Origin: Rallus limicola
Taxonomy: Eukaryota; Chordata; Aves; Gruiformes; Rallidae
Length of the DNA stretch: 64,000 bases
Assembly (NCBI GenBank): GCA_022605955.1
Contig: JAKCOZ010000010.1
Coordinates: 186,001-250,000, forward strand
Direction: 5' to 3'
Shown here piece after piece: positions 11,101 through 22,768 of this stretch. The notes beneath the pieces are model-generated. The model made no database searches. It was not told where the DNA came from and worked only from the letters and a program-made list of their open reading frames with translations. Both the position numbers and the translations under genes were made by a program. Numbering within the stretch: the stretch's first letter is position 1; the number at the start of each line of letters is the position of its first letter.

Positions 11101-14056
11101 AGGCATGTTCCCTCTTTCCAGGCAAAGGAAAAGGCTGAGAGCCAAAGTGACAGGGTCTGCTTGTGTGTCCTGTTAGGAGGTTTCAGACAAGCTATGCCTT
11201 TCAGTCCTAGCTTCTTTACTTTGGGAGTTATTGCTGGACGTTTAGCATGTTTTGAACTGCAGTCTGCTAGGGCCGAGAAAAGCACCGTAGGAGGTTCCAG
11301 GCATGTTCCCTCTTTCCAGGCAAAGGAAAAGGCTGAGAACCAAAGTGACAGGGGCTGCTTGTGTGTCCTGTTAGGAGGTTTCAGACAAGCTATGCCTTTC
11401 AGTCCTAGCTTCTTTACTTTGGGAGTTATTGCTGGACGTTTAGCATGTTTTGAACTGCAGTCTGCTAGGGCCGAGAAAAGCACCGTAGGAGGTTCCAGGC
11501 ATGTTCCCTCTTTCCAGGCAAAGGAAAAGGCTGAGAACCAAAGTGACAGGGGCTGCTTGTGTGTCCTGTTAGAAGGTTTCAGACAAGCTATGCCTTTCAG
11601 GCCTAGCTTCTTTACTTTGGGAGTTATTGCTGGACTTTTAGCATGTTTCGAACTGCAGTCTGCTAGGGCCGAGAAAAGCACCGTAGCATGTTCCAGGCAT
11701 GTTCCCTCTTTCCTGGCAAAGGAAAAGGCTGAGAGCCCAAGTGACAGGGTCTGCTTGTGTGTCCTGTTAGGAGGTTTCAGACAAGCTATGCCTTTCAGGC
11801 CTAGCTTCTTTACTTTGGGAGTTGTTGCTGGACGTTTAGCATGTTTTGAACTGCAGTCTGCTAGGGCCGAGAAAAGCACCGTAGGAGGTTCCAGGCATGT
11901 TCCCTCTTTCCAGGCAAAGGAAAAGGCTGAGAGCCAAAGTGACAGGGTCTGCTTGTGTGTCCTGTTAGGAGGTTTCAGACAAGCTATGCCTTTCATGCCT
12001 AGCTTCTTTACTTTGGGAGTTATTGCTGGACGTTTAGCATGTTTTGAACTGCAGTCTGCTAGGGCCGAGAAAAGCACCGTAGGAGGTTCCAGGCATGTTC
12101 CCTCTTTCCAGGCAAAGGAAAAGGCTGAGAACCAAAGTGACAGGGTCTGCTTGTGTGTCCTGTTAGGAGGTTTCAGACAAGCTATGCCTTTCAGGCCTAG
12201 CTTCTTTACTTTGGGAGTTATTGCTGGACGTTTAGCATGTTTTGAAGTGCAGTCTGCTAGGGCCGAGAAAAGCACCGTAGGAGGTTCCAGGCATGTTCCC
12301 TCTTTCCAGGCAAAGGAAAAGGCTGAGAGCCCAAGTGACAGGGTCTGCTTGTGTGTCCTGTTAGGAGGTTTCAGACAAGCTATGCCTTTCAGGCCTAGCT
12401 TCTTTACTTTGGGAGTTGTTGCTGGACGTTTAGCATGTTTTGAACTGCAGTCTGCTAGGGCCGAGAAAAGCACCGTAAGAGGTTCCAGGCATGTTCCCTC
12501 TTTCCAGGCAAAGGAAAAGGCTGAGAGCCAAAGTGACAGGGTCTGCTTGTGTGTCCTGTTAGGAGGTTTCAGACAAGCTATGCCTTTCAGGCCTAGCTTC
12601 TTTACTTTGGGAGTTATTGCTGGACGTTTAGCATGTTTTGAACTGCAGTCTGCTAGGGCCGAGAAAAGCACCGTAGGAGGTTCCAGGCATGTTCCCTCTT
12701 TCCAGGCAAAGGAAAAGGCTGAGAACCAAAGTGACAGGGTCTGCTTGTGTGTCCTGTTAGGAGGTTTCAGACAAGCTATGCCTTTCAGGCCTAGCTTCTT
12801 TACTTTGGGAGTTATTGCTGGACGTTTAGCATGTTTTTAACTGCAGTCTGCTAGGGCCGAGAAAAGCACCGTAGGAGGTTCCAGGCATGTTCCCTCTTTC
12901 CAGGCAAAGGAAAAGGCTGAGAGCCAAAGTGACAGGGTCTGCTTGTGTGTCCTGTTAGGAGGTTTCAGACAAGCTATGCCTTTCAGTCCTAGCTTCTTTA
13001 CTTTGGGAGTTATTGCTGGACGTTTAGCATGTTTTGAACTGCAGTCTGCTAGGGCCGAGAAAAGCACCGTAGGAGGTTCCAGGCATGGTCCCTCTTTCCA
13101 GGCAAAGGAAAAGGCTGAGAGCCAAAGTGACAGGGTCTGCTTGTGTGTCCTGTTAGGAGGTTTCAGACAAGCTATGCCTTTCAGTCCTAGCTTCTTTACT
13201 TTGGGAGTTATTGCTGGACGTTTAGCATGTTTTGAACTGCAGTCTGCTAGGGCCGAGAAAAGCACCGTAGGAGGTTCCAGGCATGGTCCCTCTTTCCAGG
13301 CAAAGGAAAAGGCTGAGAACCAAAGTGACAGGGTCTGCTTGTGTGTCCTGTTAGGAGGTTTCAGACAAGCTATGCCTTTCAGGCCTAGCTTCTTTACTTT
13401 GGGAGTTATTGCTGGACTTTTAGCATGTTTTGAACTGCAGTCTGCTAGGGCCGAGAAAAGCACCGTAGGAGGTTCCAGGCATGTTCCCTCTTTCCTGGCA
13501 AAGGAAAAGGCTGAGAGCCCAAGTGACAGGGTCTGCTTGTGTGTCCTGTTAGGAGGTTTCAGACAAGCTATGCCTTTCAGGCCTAGCTTCTTTACTTTGG
13601 GAGTTGTTGCTGGACGTTTAGCATGTTTTGAACTGCAGTCTGCTAGGGCCGAGAAAAGCACCGTAGGAGGTTCCAGGCATGTTCCCTCTTTCCAGGCAAA
13701 GGAAAAGGCTGAGAGCCAAAGTGACAGGGTCTGCTTGTGTGTCCTGTTAGGAGGTTTCAGACAAGCTATGCCTTTCAGGCCTAGCTTCTTTACTTTGGGA
13801 GTTATTGCTGGACGTTTAGCATGTTTTGAACTGCAGTCTGCTAGGGCCGAGAAAAGCACCGTAGGAGGTTCCAGGCATGTTCCCTCTTTCCAGGCAAAGG
13901 AAAAGGCTGAGAACCAAAGTGACAGGGTCTGCTTGTGTGTCCTGTTAGGAGGTTTCAGACAAGCTATGCCTTTCAGTCCTAGCTTCTTTACTTTGGGAGT
14001 TATTGCTGGACGTTTAGCATGTTTTGAACTGCAGTCTGCTAGGGCCGAGAAAAGCA
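8118..14056 (+). repeat. 32-mer higher-order repeat, copy 2, shortened
   Basis: This region follows copy 1 in the same monomer order, starting with the same gtagtatatcc 197-bp monomer. The rare marker accgtagcat lies at 11,680, which is 5,939 bp after its partner at 5,741 instead of 6,335, so exactly two monomers (396 bp) are missing between the start and that point. The gcatggtcc doublet (7,346 in copy 1, 13,087 here) is 5,741 bp apart, so one more monomer is missing downstream. There is no closing 197-bp monomer. The array runs on in unchanged phase into the next block, so this copy's end (about 14.06 kb) is approximate. Confidence 0.85.
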
Positions 14057-17000
14057 CCGTAGGAGGTTCCAGGCATGTTCCCTCTTTCCAGGCAAAGGAA
14101 AAGGCTGAGAGCCAAAGTGACAGGGTCTGCTTGTGTGTCCTGTTAGGAGGTTTCAGACAAGCTATGCCTTTCAGGCCTAGCTTCTTTACTTTGGGAGTTA
14201 TTGCTGGACGTTTAGCATGTTTTTAACTACAGTCTGCTAGGGCCGAGAAAAGCACCGTAGGAGGTTCCAGGCATGTTCCCTCTTTCCAGGCAAAGGAAAA
14301 GGCTGAGAGCCAAAGTGACAGGGGATGCTTGTGTGTCCTGTTACGAGGTTTCAGACAAGCTATGCCGTTCAGGCCTAGCTTCTTTACTTTGGGAGTTATT
14401 GCTGGACTTTTAGCATGTTTTGAACTGCAGTCTGCTAGGGCCGAGAAAAGCACCGTAGGAGGTTCCAGGCATGTTCCCTCTTTCCAGGCAAAGGAAAAGG
14501 CTGAGAGCCAAAGTGACAGGGTCTGCTTGTGTGTCCTGTTAGGAGGTTTCAGACAAGCTATGCCTTTCAGTCCTAGCTTCTTTACTTTGGGAGTTATTGC
14601 TGGACGTTTAGCATGTTTTGAACTGCAGTCTGCTAGGGCCGAGAAAAGCACCGTAGGAGGTTCCAGGCATGTTCCCTCTTTCCAGGCAAAGGAAAAGGCT
14701 GAGAACCAAAGTGACAGGGTCTGCTTGTGTGTCCTGTTAGAAGGTTTCAGACAAGCTATGCCTTTCAGGCATAGCTTCTTTACTTTGGGAGTTATTGCTG
14801 GACGTTTAGCATGTTTTGAACTGCAGTCTGCTAGGGCCGAGAAAAGCACCGTAGGAGGTTCCAGGCATGTTCCCTCTTTCCTGGCAAAGGAAAAGGCTGA
14901 GAGCCCAAGTGACAGGGTCTGCTTGTGTGTCCTGTTAGGAGGTTTCAGACAAGCTATGCCTTTCAGTCCTAGCTTCTTTACTTTGGGAGTTGTTGCTGGA
15001 CGTTTAGCATGTTTTGAACTGCAGTCTGCTAGGGCCGAGAAAAGCACCGTAGGAGGTTCCAGGCATGTTCCCTCTTTCCAGGCAAAGGAAAAGGCTGAGA
15101 GCCAAAGTGACAGGGTCTGCTTGTGTGTCCTGTTAGGAGGTTTCAGACAAGCTATGCCTTTCAGGCCTAGCTTCTTTACTTTGGGAGTTATTGCTGGACG
15201 TTTAGCATGTTTTGAACTGCAGTCTGCTAGGGCCGAGAAAAGCACCGTAGGAGGTTCCAGGCATGTTCCCTCTTTCCAGGCAAAGGAAAAGGCTGAGACC
15301 GAAAGTGACAGGGTCTGCTTGTGTGTCCTGTTAGGAGGTTTCAGACAAGCTATGCCTTTCAGTCCTAGCTTCTTTACTTTGGGAGTTATTGCTGGACGTT
15401 TAGCATGTTTTGAACTGCAGTCTGCTAGGGCCGAGAAAAGCACCGTAGGAGGTTCCAGGCATGTTCCCTCTTTCCAGGCAAAGGAAAAGGCTGAGAGCCA
15501 AAGTGACAGGGTCTGCTTGTGTGTCCTGTTAGGAGGTTTCAGACAAGCTATGCCTTTCAGTCCTAGCTTCTTTACTTTGGGAGTTATTGCTGGACGTTTA
15601 GCATGTTTTGAACTGCAGTCTGCTAGGGCCGAGAAAAGCACCGTAGGAGGTTCCAGGCATGTTCCCTCTTTCCAGGCAAAGGAAAAGGCTGAGAACCAAA
15701 GTGACAGGGTCTGCTTGTGTGTCCTGTTAGGAGGTTTCAGACAAGCTATGCCTTTCAGGCCTAGCTTCTTTACTTTGGGAGTTATTGCTGGACGTTTAGC
15801 ATGTTTTGAACTGCAGTCTGCTAGGGCCGAGAAAAGCACCGTAGGAGGTTCCAGGCATGTTCCCTCTTTCCTGGCAAAGGAAAAGGCTGAGAGCCCAAGT
15901 GACAGGGTCTGCTTGTGTGTCCTGTTAGGAGGTTTCAGACAAGCTATGCCTTTCAGTCCTAGCTTCTTTACTTTGGGAGTTGTTGCTGGACGTTTAGCAT
16001 GTTTTGAACTGCAGTCTGCTAGGGCCGAGAAAAGCACCGTAGGAGGTTCCAGGCATGTTCCCTCTTTCCAGGCAAAGGAAAAGGCTGAGAACCAAAGTGA
16101 CAGGGTCTGCTTGTGTGTCCTGTTAGGAGGTTTCAGACAAGCTATGCCTTTCAGTCCTAGCTTCTTTACTTTGGGAGTTATTGCTGGACGTTTAGCATGT
16201 TTTGAACTGCAGTCTGCTAGGGCCGAGAAAAGCACCGTAGGAGGTTCCAGGCATGTTCCCTCTTTCCAGGCAAAGGAAAAGGCTGAGAGACAAAGTGACA
16301 GGGTCTGCTTGTGTGTCCTGTTAGGAGGTTTCAGACAAGCTATGCCTTTCAGGCCTAGCTTCTTTACTTTGGGAGTTATTGCTGGACGTTTAGCATGTTT
16401 TGAACTGCAGTCTGCTAGGGCCGAGAAAAGCACCGTAGGAGGTTCCAGGCATGTTCCCTCTTTCCAGGCAAAGGAAAAGGCTGAGAGCCAAAGTGACAGG
16501 GGATGCTTGTGTGTCCTGTTACGAGGTTTCAGACAAGCTATGCCGTTCAGGCCTAGCTTCTTTACTTTGGGAGTTATTGCTGGACTTTTAGCATGTTTTG
16601 AACTGCAGTCTGCTAGGGCCGAGAAAAGCACCGTAGGAGGTTCCAGGCATGTTCCCTCTTTCCAGGCAAAGGAAAAGGCTGAGAGCCAAAGTGACAGGGG
16701 ATGCTTGTGTGTCCTGTTACGAGGTTTCAGACAAGCTATGCCGTTCAGGCCTAGCTTCTTTACTTTGGGAGTTATTGCTGGACTTTTAGCATGTTTTGAA
16801 CTGCAGTCTGCTAGGGCCGAGAAAAGCACCGTAGGAGGTTCCAGGCATGTTCCCTCTTTCCAGGCAAAGGAAAAGGCTGAGAGCCAAAGTGACAGGGTCT
16901 GCTTGTGTGTCCTGTTAGGAGGTTTCAGACAAGCTATGCCTTTCAGTCCTAGCTTCTTTACTTTGGGAGTTATTGCTGGACGTTTAGCATGTTTTGAACT

Positions 17001-17339
17001 GCAGTCTGCTAGGGCCGAGAAAAGCACCGTAGGAGGTTCCAGGCATGTTCCCTCTTTCCAGGCAAAGGAAAAGGCTGAGAGCCAAAGTGACAGGGTCTGC
17101 TTGTGTGTCCTGTTAGGAGGTTTCAGACAAGCTATGCCTTTCAGTCCTAGCTTCTTTACTTTGGGAGTTATTGCTGGACGTTTAGCATGTTTTGAACTGC
17201 AGTCTGCTAGGGCCGAGAAAAGCACCGTAGGAGGTTCCAGGCATGTTCCCTCTTTCCAGGCAAAGGAAAAGGCTGAGAGCCAAAGTGACAGGGTCTGCTT
17301 GTGTGTCCTGTTAGGAGGTTTCAGACAAGCTATGCCTTT
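14057..17339 (+). repeat. Mixed-order 198-bp monomers, no clear HOR
   Basis: All monomers here are 198 bp and remain in one phase. Types alternate S, R, cctggcaa/cccaag and tacgagg without an obvious repeating order, apart from a pair of tacgagg/ggactttt monomers in direct tandem at about 16,500-16,890 (198 bp apart). Private changes include gctgagaccgaaagt (about 15,294) and gagagacaaag (about 16,286). A TTTTAA variant lies at 14,219, seven monomers (1,386 bp) after the one at 12,833. Confidence 0.7.
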
Positions 17340-20300
17340 CAGGCCTAGCTTCTTTACTTTGGGAGTTATTGCTGGACGTTTAGCATGTTTTGAACTGCAG
17401 TCTGCTAGGGCCGAGAAAAGCACCGTAGGAGGTTCCAGGCATGTTCCCTCTTTCCAGGCAAAGGAAAAGGCTGAGAGCCAAAGTGACAGGGTCTGCTTGT
17501 GTGTCCTGTTAGGAGGTTTCAGACAAGCTATGCCTTTCAGTCCTAGCTTCTTTACTTTGGGAGTTATTGCTGGACGTTTAGCATGTTTTGAACTGCAGTC
17601 TGCTAGGGCCGAGAAAAGCACCGTAGGAGGTTCCAGGCATGGTCCCTCTTTCCAGGCAAAGGAAAAGGCTGAGAGCCAAAGTGACAGGGTCTGCTTGTGT
17701 GTCCTGTTAGGAGGTTTCAGACAAGCTATGCCTTTCAGTCCTAGCTTCTTTACTTTGGGAGTTATTGCTGGACGTTTAGCATGTTTTGAACTGCAGTCTG
17801 CTAGGGCCGAGAAAAGCACCGTAGGAGGTTCCAGGCATGTTCCCTCTTTCCAGGCAAAGGAAAAGGCTGAGAGCCAAAGTGACAGGGTCTGCTTGTGTGT
17901 CCTGTTAGGAGGTTTCAGACAAGCTATGCCTTTCAGTCCTAGCTTCTTTACTTTGGGAGTTATTGCTGGACGTTTAGCATGTTTTGAACTGCAGTCTGCT
18001 AGGGCCAAGAAAAGCACCGTAGGAGGTTCCAGGCATGTTCCCTCTTTCCAGGCAAAGGAAAAGGCTGAGAGCCAAAGTGACAGGGTCTGCTTGTGTGTCC
18101 TGTTAGGAGGTTTCAGACAAGCTATGCCTTTCAGGCCTAGCTTCTTTACTTTGGGAGTTATTGCTGGACGTTTAGCATGTTTTGAACTGCAGTCTGCTAG
18201 GGCCGAGAAAAGCACCGTAGGAGGTTCCAGGCATGTTCCCTCTTTCCAGGCAAAGGAAAAGGCTGAGAGCCCAAGTGACAGGGTCTGCTTGTGTGTCCTG
18301 TTAGGAGGTTTCAGACAAGCTATGCCTTTCAGGCCTAGCTTCTTTACTTTGGGAGTTATTGCTGGACGTTTAGCATGTTTTGAACTGCAGTCTGCTAGGG
18401 CCGAGAAAAGCACCGTAGGAGGTTCCAGGCATGTTCCCTCGTTCCAGGCAAAGGAAAAGGCTGAGAGCCAAAGTGACAGGGTCTGCTTGTGTGTCCTGTT
18501 AGGAGGTTTCAGACAAGCTATGCCTTTCAGGCCTAGCTTCTTTACTTTGGGAGTTATTGCTGGACGTTTAGCATGTTTTGAACTGCAGTCTGCTAGGGCC
18601 GAGAAAAGCACCGTAGGAGGTTCCAGGCATGTTCCCTCTTTCCAGGCAAAGGAAAAGGCTGAGAGCCAAAGTGACAGGGTGTGCTTGTGTGTCCTGTTAG
18701 GAGGTTTCAGACAAGCTATGCCTTTCAGGCCTAGCTTCTTTACTTTGGGAGTTATTGCTGGACGTTTAGCATGTTTTGAACTGCAGTCTGCTAGGGCCGA
18801 GAAAAGCACCGTAGGAGGTTCCAGGCATGTTCCCTCTTTCCAGGCAAAGGAAAAGGCTGAGAGCCAAAGTGACAGGGTCTGCTTGTGTGTCCTGTTAGGA
18901 GGTTTCAGACAAGCTATGCCTTTCAGGCCTAGCTTCTTTACTTTGGGAGTTATTGCTGGACGTTTAGCATGTTTTGAACTGCAGTCTGCTAGGGCCGAGA
19001 AAAGCACCGTAGGAGGTTCCAGGCATGTTCCCTCTTTCCAGGCAAAGGAAAAGGCTGAGAGCCCAAGTGACAGGGTCTGCTTGTGTGTCCTGTTAGGAGG
19101 TTTCAGACAAGCTATGCCTTTCAGGCCTAGCTTCTTTACTTTGGGAGTTATTGCTGGACGTTTAGCATGTTTTGAACTGCAGTCTGCTAGGGCCGAGAAA
19201 AGCACCGTAGGAGGTTCCAGGCATGTTCCCTCGTTCCAGGCAAAGGAAAAGGCTGAGAGCCAAAGTGACAGGGTCTGCTTGTGTGTCCTGTTAGGAGGTT
19301 TCAGACAAGCTATGCCTTTCAGGCCTAGCTTCTTTACTTTGGGAGTTATTGCTGGACGTTTAGCATGTTTTGAACTGCAGTCTGCTAGGGCCGAGAAAAG
19401 CACCGTAGGAGGTTCCAGGCATGTTCCCTCTTTCCAGGCAAAGGAAAAGGCTGAGAGCCAAAGTGACAGGGTCTGCTTGTGTGTCCTGTTAGGAGGTTTC
19501 AGACAAGCTATGCCTTTCAGGCCTAGCTTCTTTACTTTGGGAGTTATTGCTGGACGTTTAGCATGTTTTGAACTGCAGTCTGCTAGGGCCGAGAAAAGCA
19601 CCGTAGGAGGTTCCAGGCATGTTCCCTCTTTCCAGGCAAAGGAAAAGGCTGAGAGCCAAAGTGACAGGGTCTGCTTGTGTGTCCTGTTAGGAGGTTTCAG
19701 ACAAGCTATGCCTTTCAGTCCTAGCTTCTTTACTTTGGGAGTTATTGCTGGACGTTTAGCATGTTTTGAACTGCAGTCTGCTAGGGCCGAGAAAAGCACC
19801 GTAGGAGGTTCCAGGCATGGTCCCTCTTTCCAGGCAAAGGAAAAGGCTGAGAGCCAAAGTGACAGGGTCTGCTTGTGTGTCCTGTTAGGAGGTTTCAGAC
19901 AAGCTATGCCTTTCAGTCCTAGCTTCTTTACTTTGGGAGTTATTGCTGGACGTTTAGCATGTTTTGAACTGCAGTCTGCTAGGGCCGAGAAAAGCACCGT
20001 AGGAGGTTCCAGGCATGTTCCCTCTTTCCAGGCAAAGGAAAAGGCTGAGAGCCAAAGTGACAGGGTCTGCTTGTGTGTCCTGTTAGGAGGTTTCAGACAA
20101 GCTATGCCTTTCAGTCCTAGCTTCTTTACTTTGGGAGTTATTGCTGGACGTTTAGCATGTTTTGAACTGCAGTCTGCTAGGGCCAAGAAAAGCACCGTAG
20201 GAGGTTCCAGGCATGTTCCCTCTTTCCAGGCAAAGGAAAAGGCTGAGAGCCAAAGTGACAGGGTCTGCTTGTGTGTCCTGTTAGGAGGTTTCAGACAAGC

Positions 20301-21830
20301 TATGCCTTTCAGGCCTAGCTTCTTTACTTTGGGAGTTATTGCTGGACGTTTAGCATGTTTTGAACTGCAGTCTGCTAGGGCCGAGAAAAGCACCGTAGGA
20401 GGTTCCAGGCATGTTCCCTCTTTCCAGGCAAAGGAAAAGGCTGAGAGCCCAAGTGACAGGGTCTGCTTGTGTGTCCTGTTAGGAGGTTTCAGACAAGCTA
20501 TGCCTTTCAGGCCTAGCTTCTTTACTTTGGGAGTTATTGCTGGACGTTTAGCATGTTTTGAACTGCAGTCTGCTAGGGCCGAGAAAAGCACCGTAGGAGG
20601 TTCCAGGCATGTTCCCTCGTTCCAGGCAAAGGAAAAGGCTGAGAGCCAAAGTGACAGGGTCTGCTTGTGTGTCCTGTTAGGAGGTTTCAGACAAGCTATG
20701 CCTTTCAGGCCTAGCTTCTTTACTTTGGGAGTTATTGCTGGACGTTTAGCATGTTTTGAACTGCAGTCTGCTAGGGCCGAGAAAAGCACCGTAGGAGGTT
20801 CCAGGCATGTTCCCTCTTTCCAGGCAAAGGAAAAGGCTGAGAGCCAAAGTGACAGGGTGTGCTTGTGTGTCCTGTTAGGAGGTTTCAGACAAGCTATGCC
20901 TTTCAGGCCTAGCTTCTTTACTTTGGGAGTTATTGCTGGACGTTTAGCATGTTTTGAACTGCAGTCTGCTAGGGCCGAGAAAAGCACCGTAGGAGGTTCC
21001 AGGCATGTTCCCTCTTTCCAGGCAAAGGAAAAGGCTGAGAGCCAAAGTGACAGGGTCTGCTTGTGTGTCCTGTTAGGAGGTTTCAGACAAGCTATGCCTT
21101 TCAGGCCTAGCTTCTTTACTTTGGGAGTTATTGCTGGACGTTTAGCATGTTTTGAACTGCAGTCTGCTAGGGCCGAGAAAAGCACCGTAGGAGGTTCCAG
21201 GCATGTTCCCTCTTTCCAGGCAAAGGAAAAGGCTGAGAGCCCAAGTGACAGGGTCTGCTTGTGTGTCCTGTTAGGAGGTTTCAGACAAGCTATGCCTTTC
21301 AGGCCTAGCTTCTTTACTTTGGGAGTTATTGCTGGACGTTTAGCATGTTTTGAACTGCAGTCTGCTAGGGCCGAGAAAAGCACCGTAGGAGGTTCCAGGC
21401 ATGTTCCCTCGTTCCAGGCAAAGGAAAAGGCTGAGAGCCAAAGTGACAGGGTCTGCTTGTGTGTCCTGTTAGGAGGTTTCAGACAAGCTATGCCTTTCAG
21501 GCCTAGCTTCTTTACTTTGGGAGTTATTGCTGGACGTTTAGCATGTTTTGAACTGCAGTCTGCTAGGGCCGAGAAAAGCACCGTAGGAGGTTCCAGGCAT
21601 GTTCCCTCTTTCCAGGCAAAGGAAAAGGCTGAGAGCCAAAGTGACAGGGTGTGCTTGTGTGTCCTGTTAGGAGGTTTCAGACAAGCTATGCCTTTCAGGC
21701 CTAGCTTCTTTACTTTGGGAGTTATTGCTGGACGTTTAGCATGTTTTGAACTGCAGTCTGCTAGGGCCGAGAAAAGCACCGTAGGAGGTTCCAGGCATGT
21801 TCCCTCTTTCCAGGCAAAGGAAAAGGTTGA
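17340..21830 (+). repeat. 11-mer higher-order repeat, 2,178 bp, about two copies
   Basis: Rare markers recur at exactly 2,178 bp (11 x 198): gcatggtcc (17,641 and 19,819), ggccaaga (18,003 and 20,181), ctcgttcc (18,441 and 20,619; 19,233 and 21,411) and gggtgtgctt (18,680 and 20,858). The order of types is S with ggtcc, S, S with gccaag, R followed by cccaag, then three R, R followed by cccaag, then three R. The ends are approximate. Flanking monomers differ in type before about 17.3 kb and after about 21.83 kb. Confidence 0.88.
18230..21650 (+). repeat. 4-mer sub-repeat (792 bp) nested in the 11-mer
   Basis: The cccaag plus ctcgttcc monomer pair is spaced 792 bp within each 11-mer: ctcgttcc at 18,441 and 19,233, and at 20,619 and 21,411. 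In the second 11-mer the gtgtgctt marker also occurs at both 4-mer positions (20,858 and 21,649). In the first it is only at 18,680, and 19,471 reads gtctgctt. This shows local 4-mer exchange after the 11-mer duplicated. Confidence 0.75.
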
Positions 21831-22768
21831 GAGCCAAAGTGACAGGGGCTGCTTGTGTGTCCTGTTAGGAGGTTTCAGACAAGCTATGCCTTTCAGGCCT
21901 AGCTTCTTTACTTTGGGAGTTATTGCTGGACGTTTAGCATGTTTTGAACTGCAGTCTGCTAGGGCCGAGAAAAGCACCGTAGGAGGTTCCAGGCATGTTC
22001 CCTCTTTCCAGGCAAAGGAAAAGGCTGAGAGCCAAAGTGACAGGGTGTGCTTGTGTGTCCTGTTAGGAGGTTTCAGACAAGCTATGCCTTTCATGCCTAG
22101 CTTCTTTACTTTGGGAGTTATTGCTGGACGTTTAGCATGTTTTGAACTGCAGTCTGCTAGGGCCGAGAAAAGCACCGTAGGAGGTTCCAGGCATGTTCCC
22201 TCTTTCCAGGGAAAGGAAAAGGCTGAGAGCCAAAGTGACAGGGTCTGCTTGTGTGTCCTGTTAGGAGGTTTCAGACAAGCTATGCCTTTCAGGCCTAGCT
22301 TCTTTACTTTGGGAGTTATTGCTGGACGTTTAGCATGTTTTGAACTGCAGTCTGCTAGGGCCGAGAAAAGCACCGTAGGAGGTTCCAGGCATGTTCCCTC
22401 TTTCCAGGCAAAGGAAAAGGCTGAGAGCCAAAGTGACAGGGTCTGCTTGTGTGTCCTGTTAGGAGGTTTCAGACAAGCTATGCCTTTCAGGCATAGCTTC
22501 TTTACTTTGGGAGTTATTGCTAGGCGTTTAGCATGTTTTGAACTGCAGTCTGCTAGGGCCGAGAAAAGCACCGTAGGAGGTTCCAGGCATTTTCCCTCTT
22601 TCCAGGCAAAGGAAAAGGCTGAGAGCAAAAGTGACAGGGTCTGCTTGTGTGTCCTGTTAGGAGGTTTCAGACAAGCTATGCCTTTCAGGCCTAGCTTCTT
22701 TACTTTGGGAGTTATTGCTGGACGTTTAGCATGTTTTGAACTGCAGTCTGCTAGGGCCGAGAAAAGCA

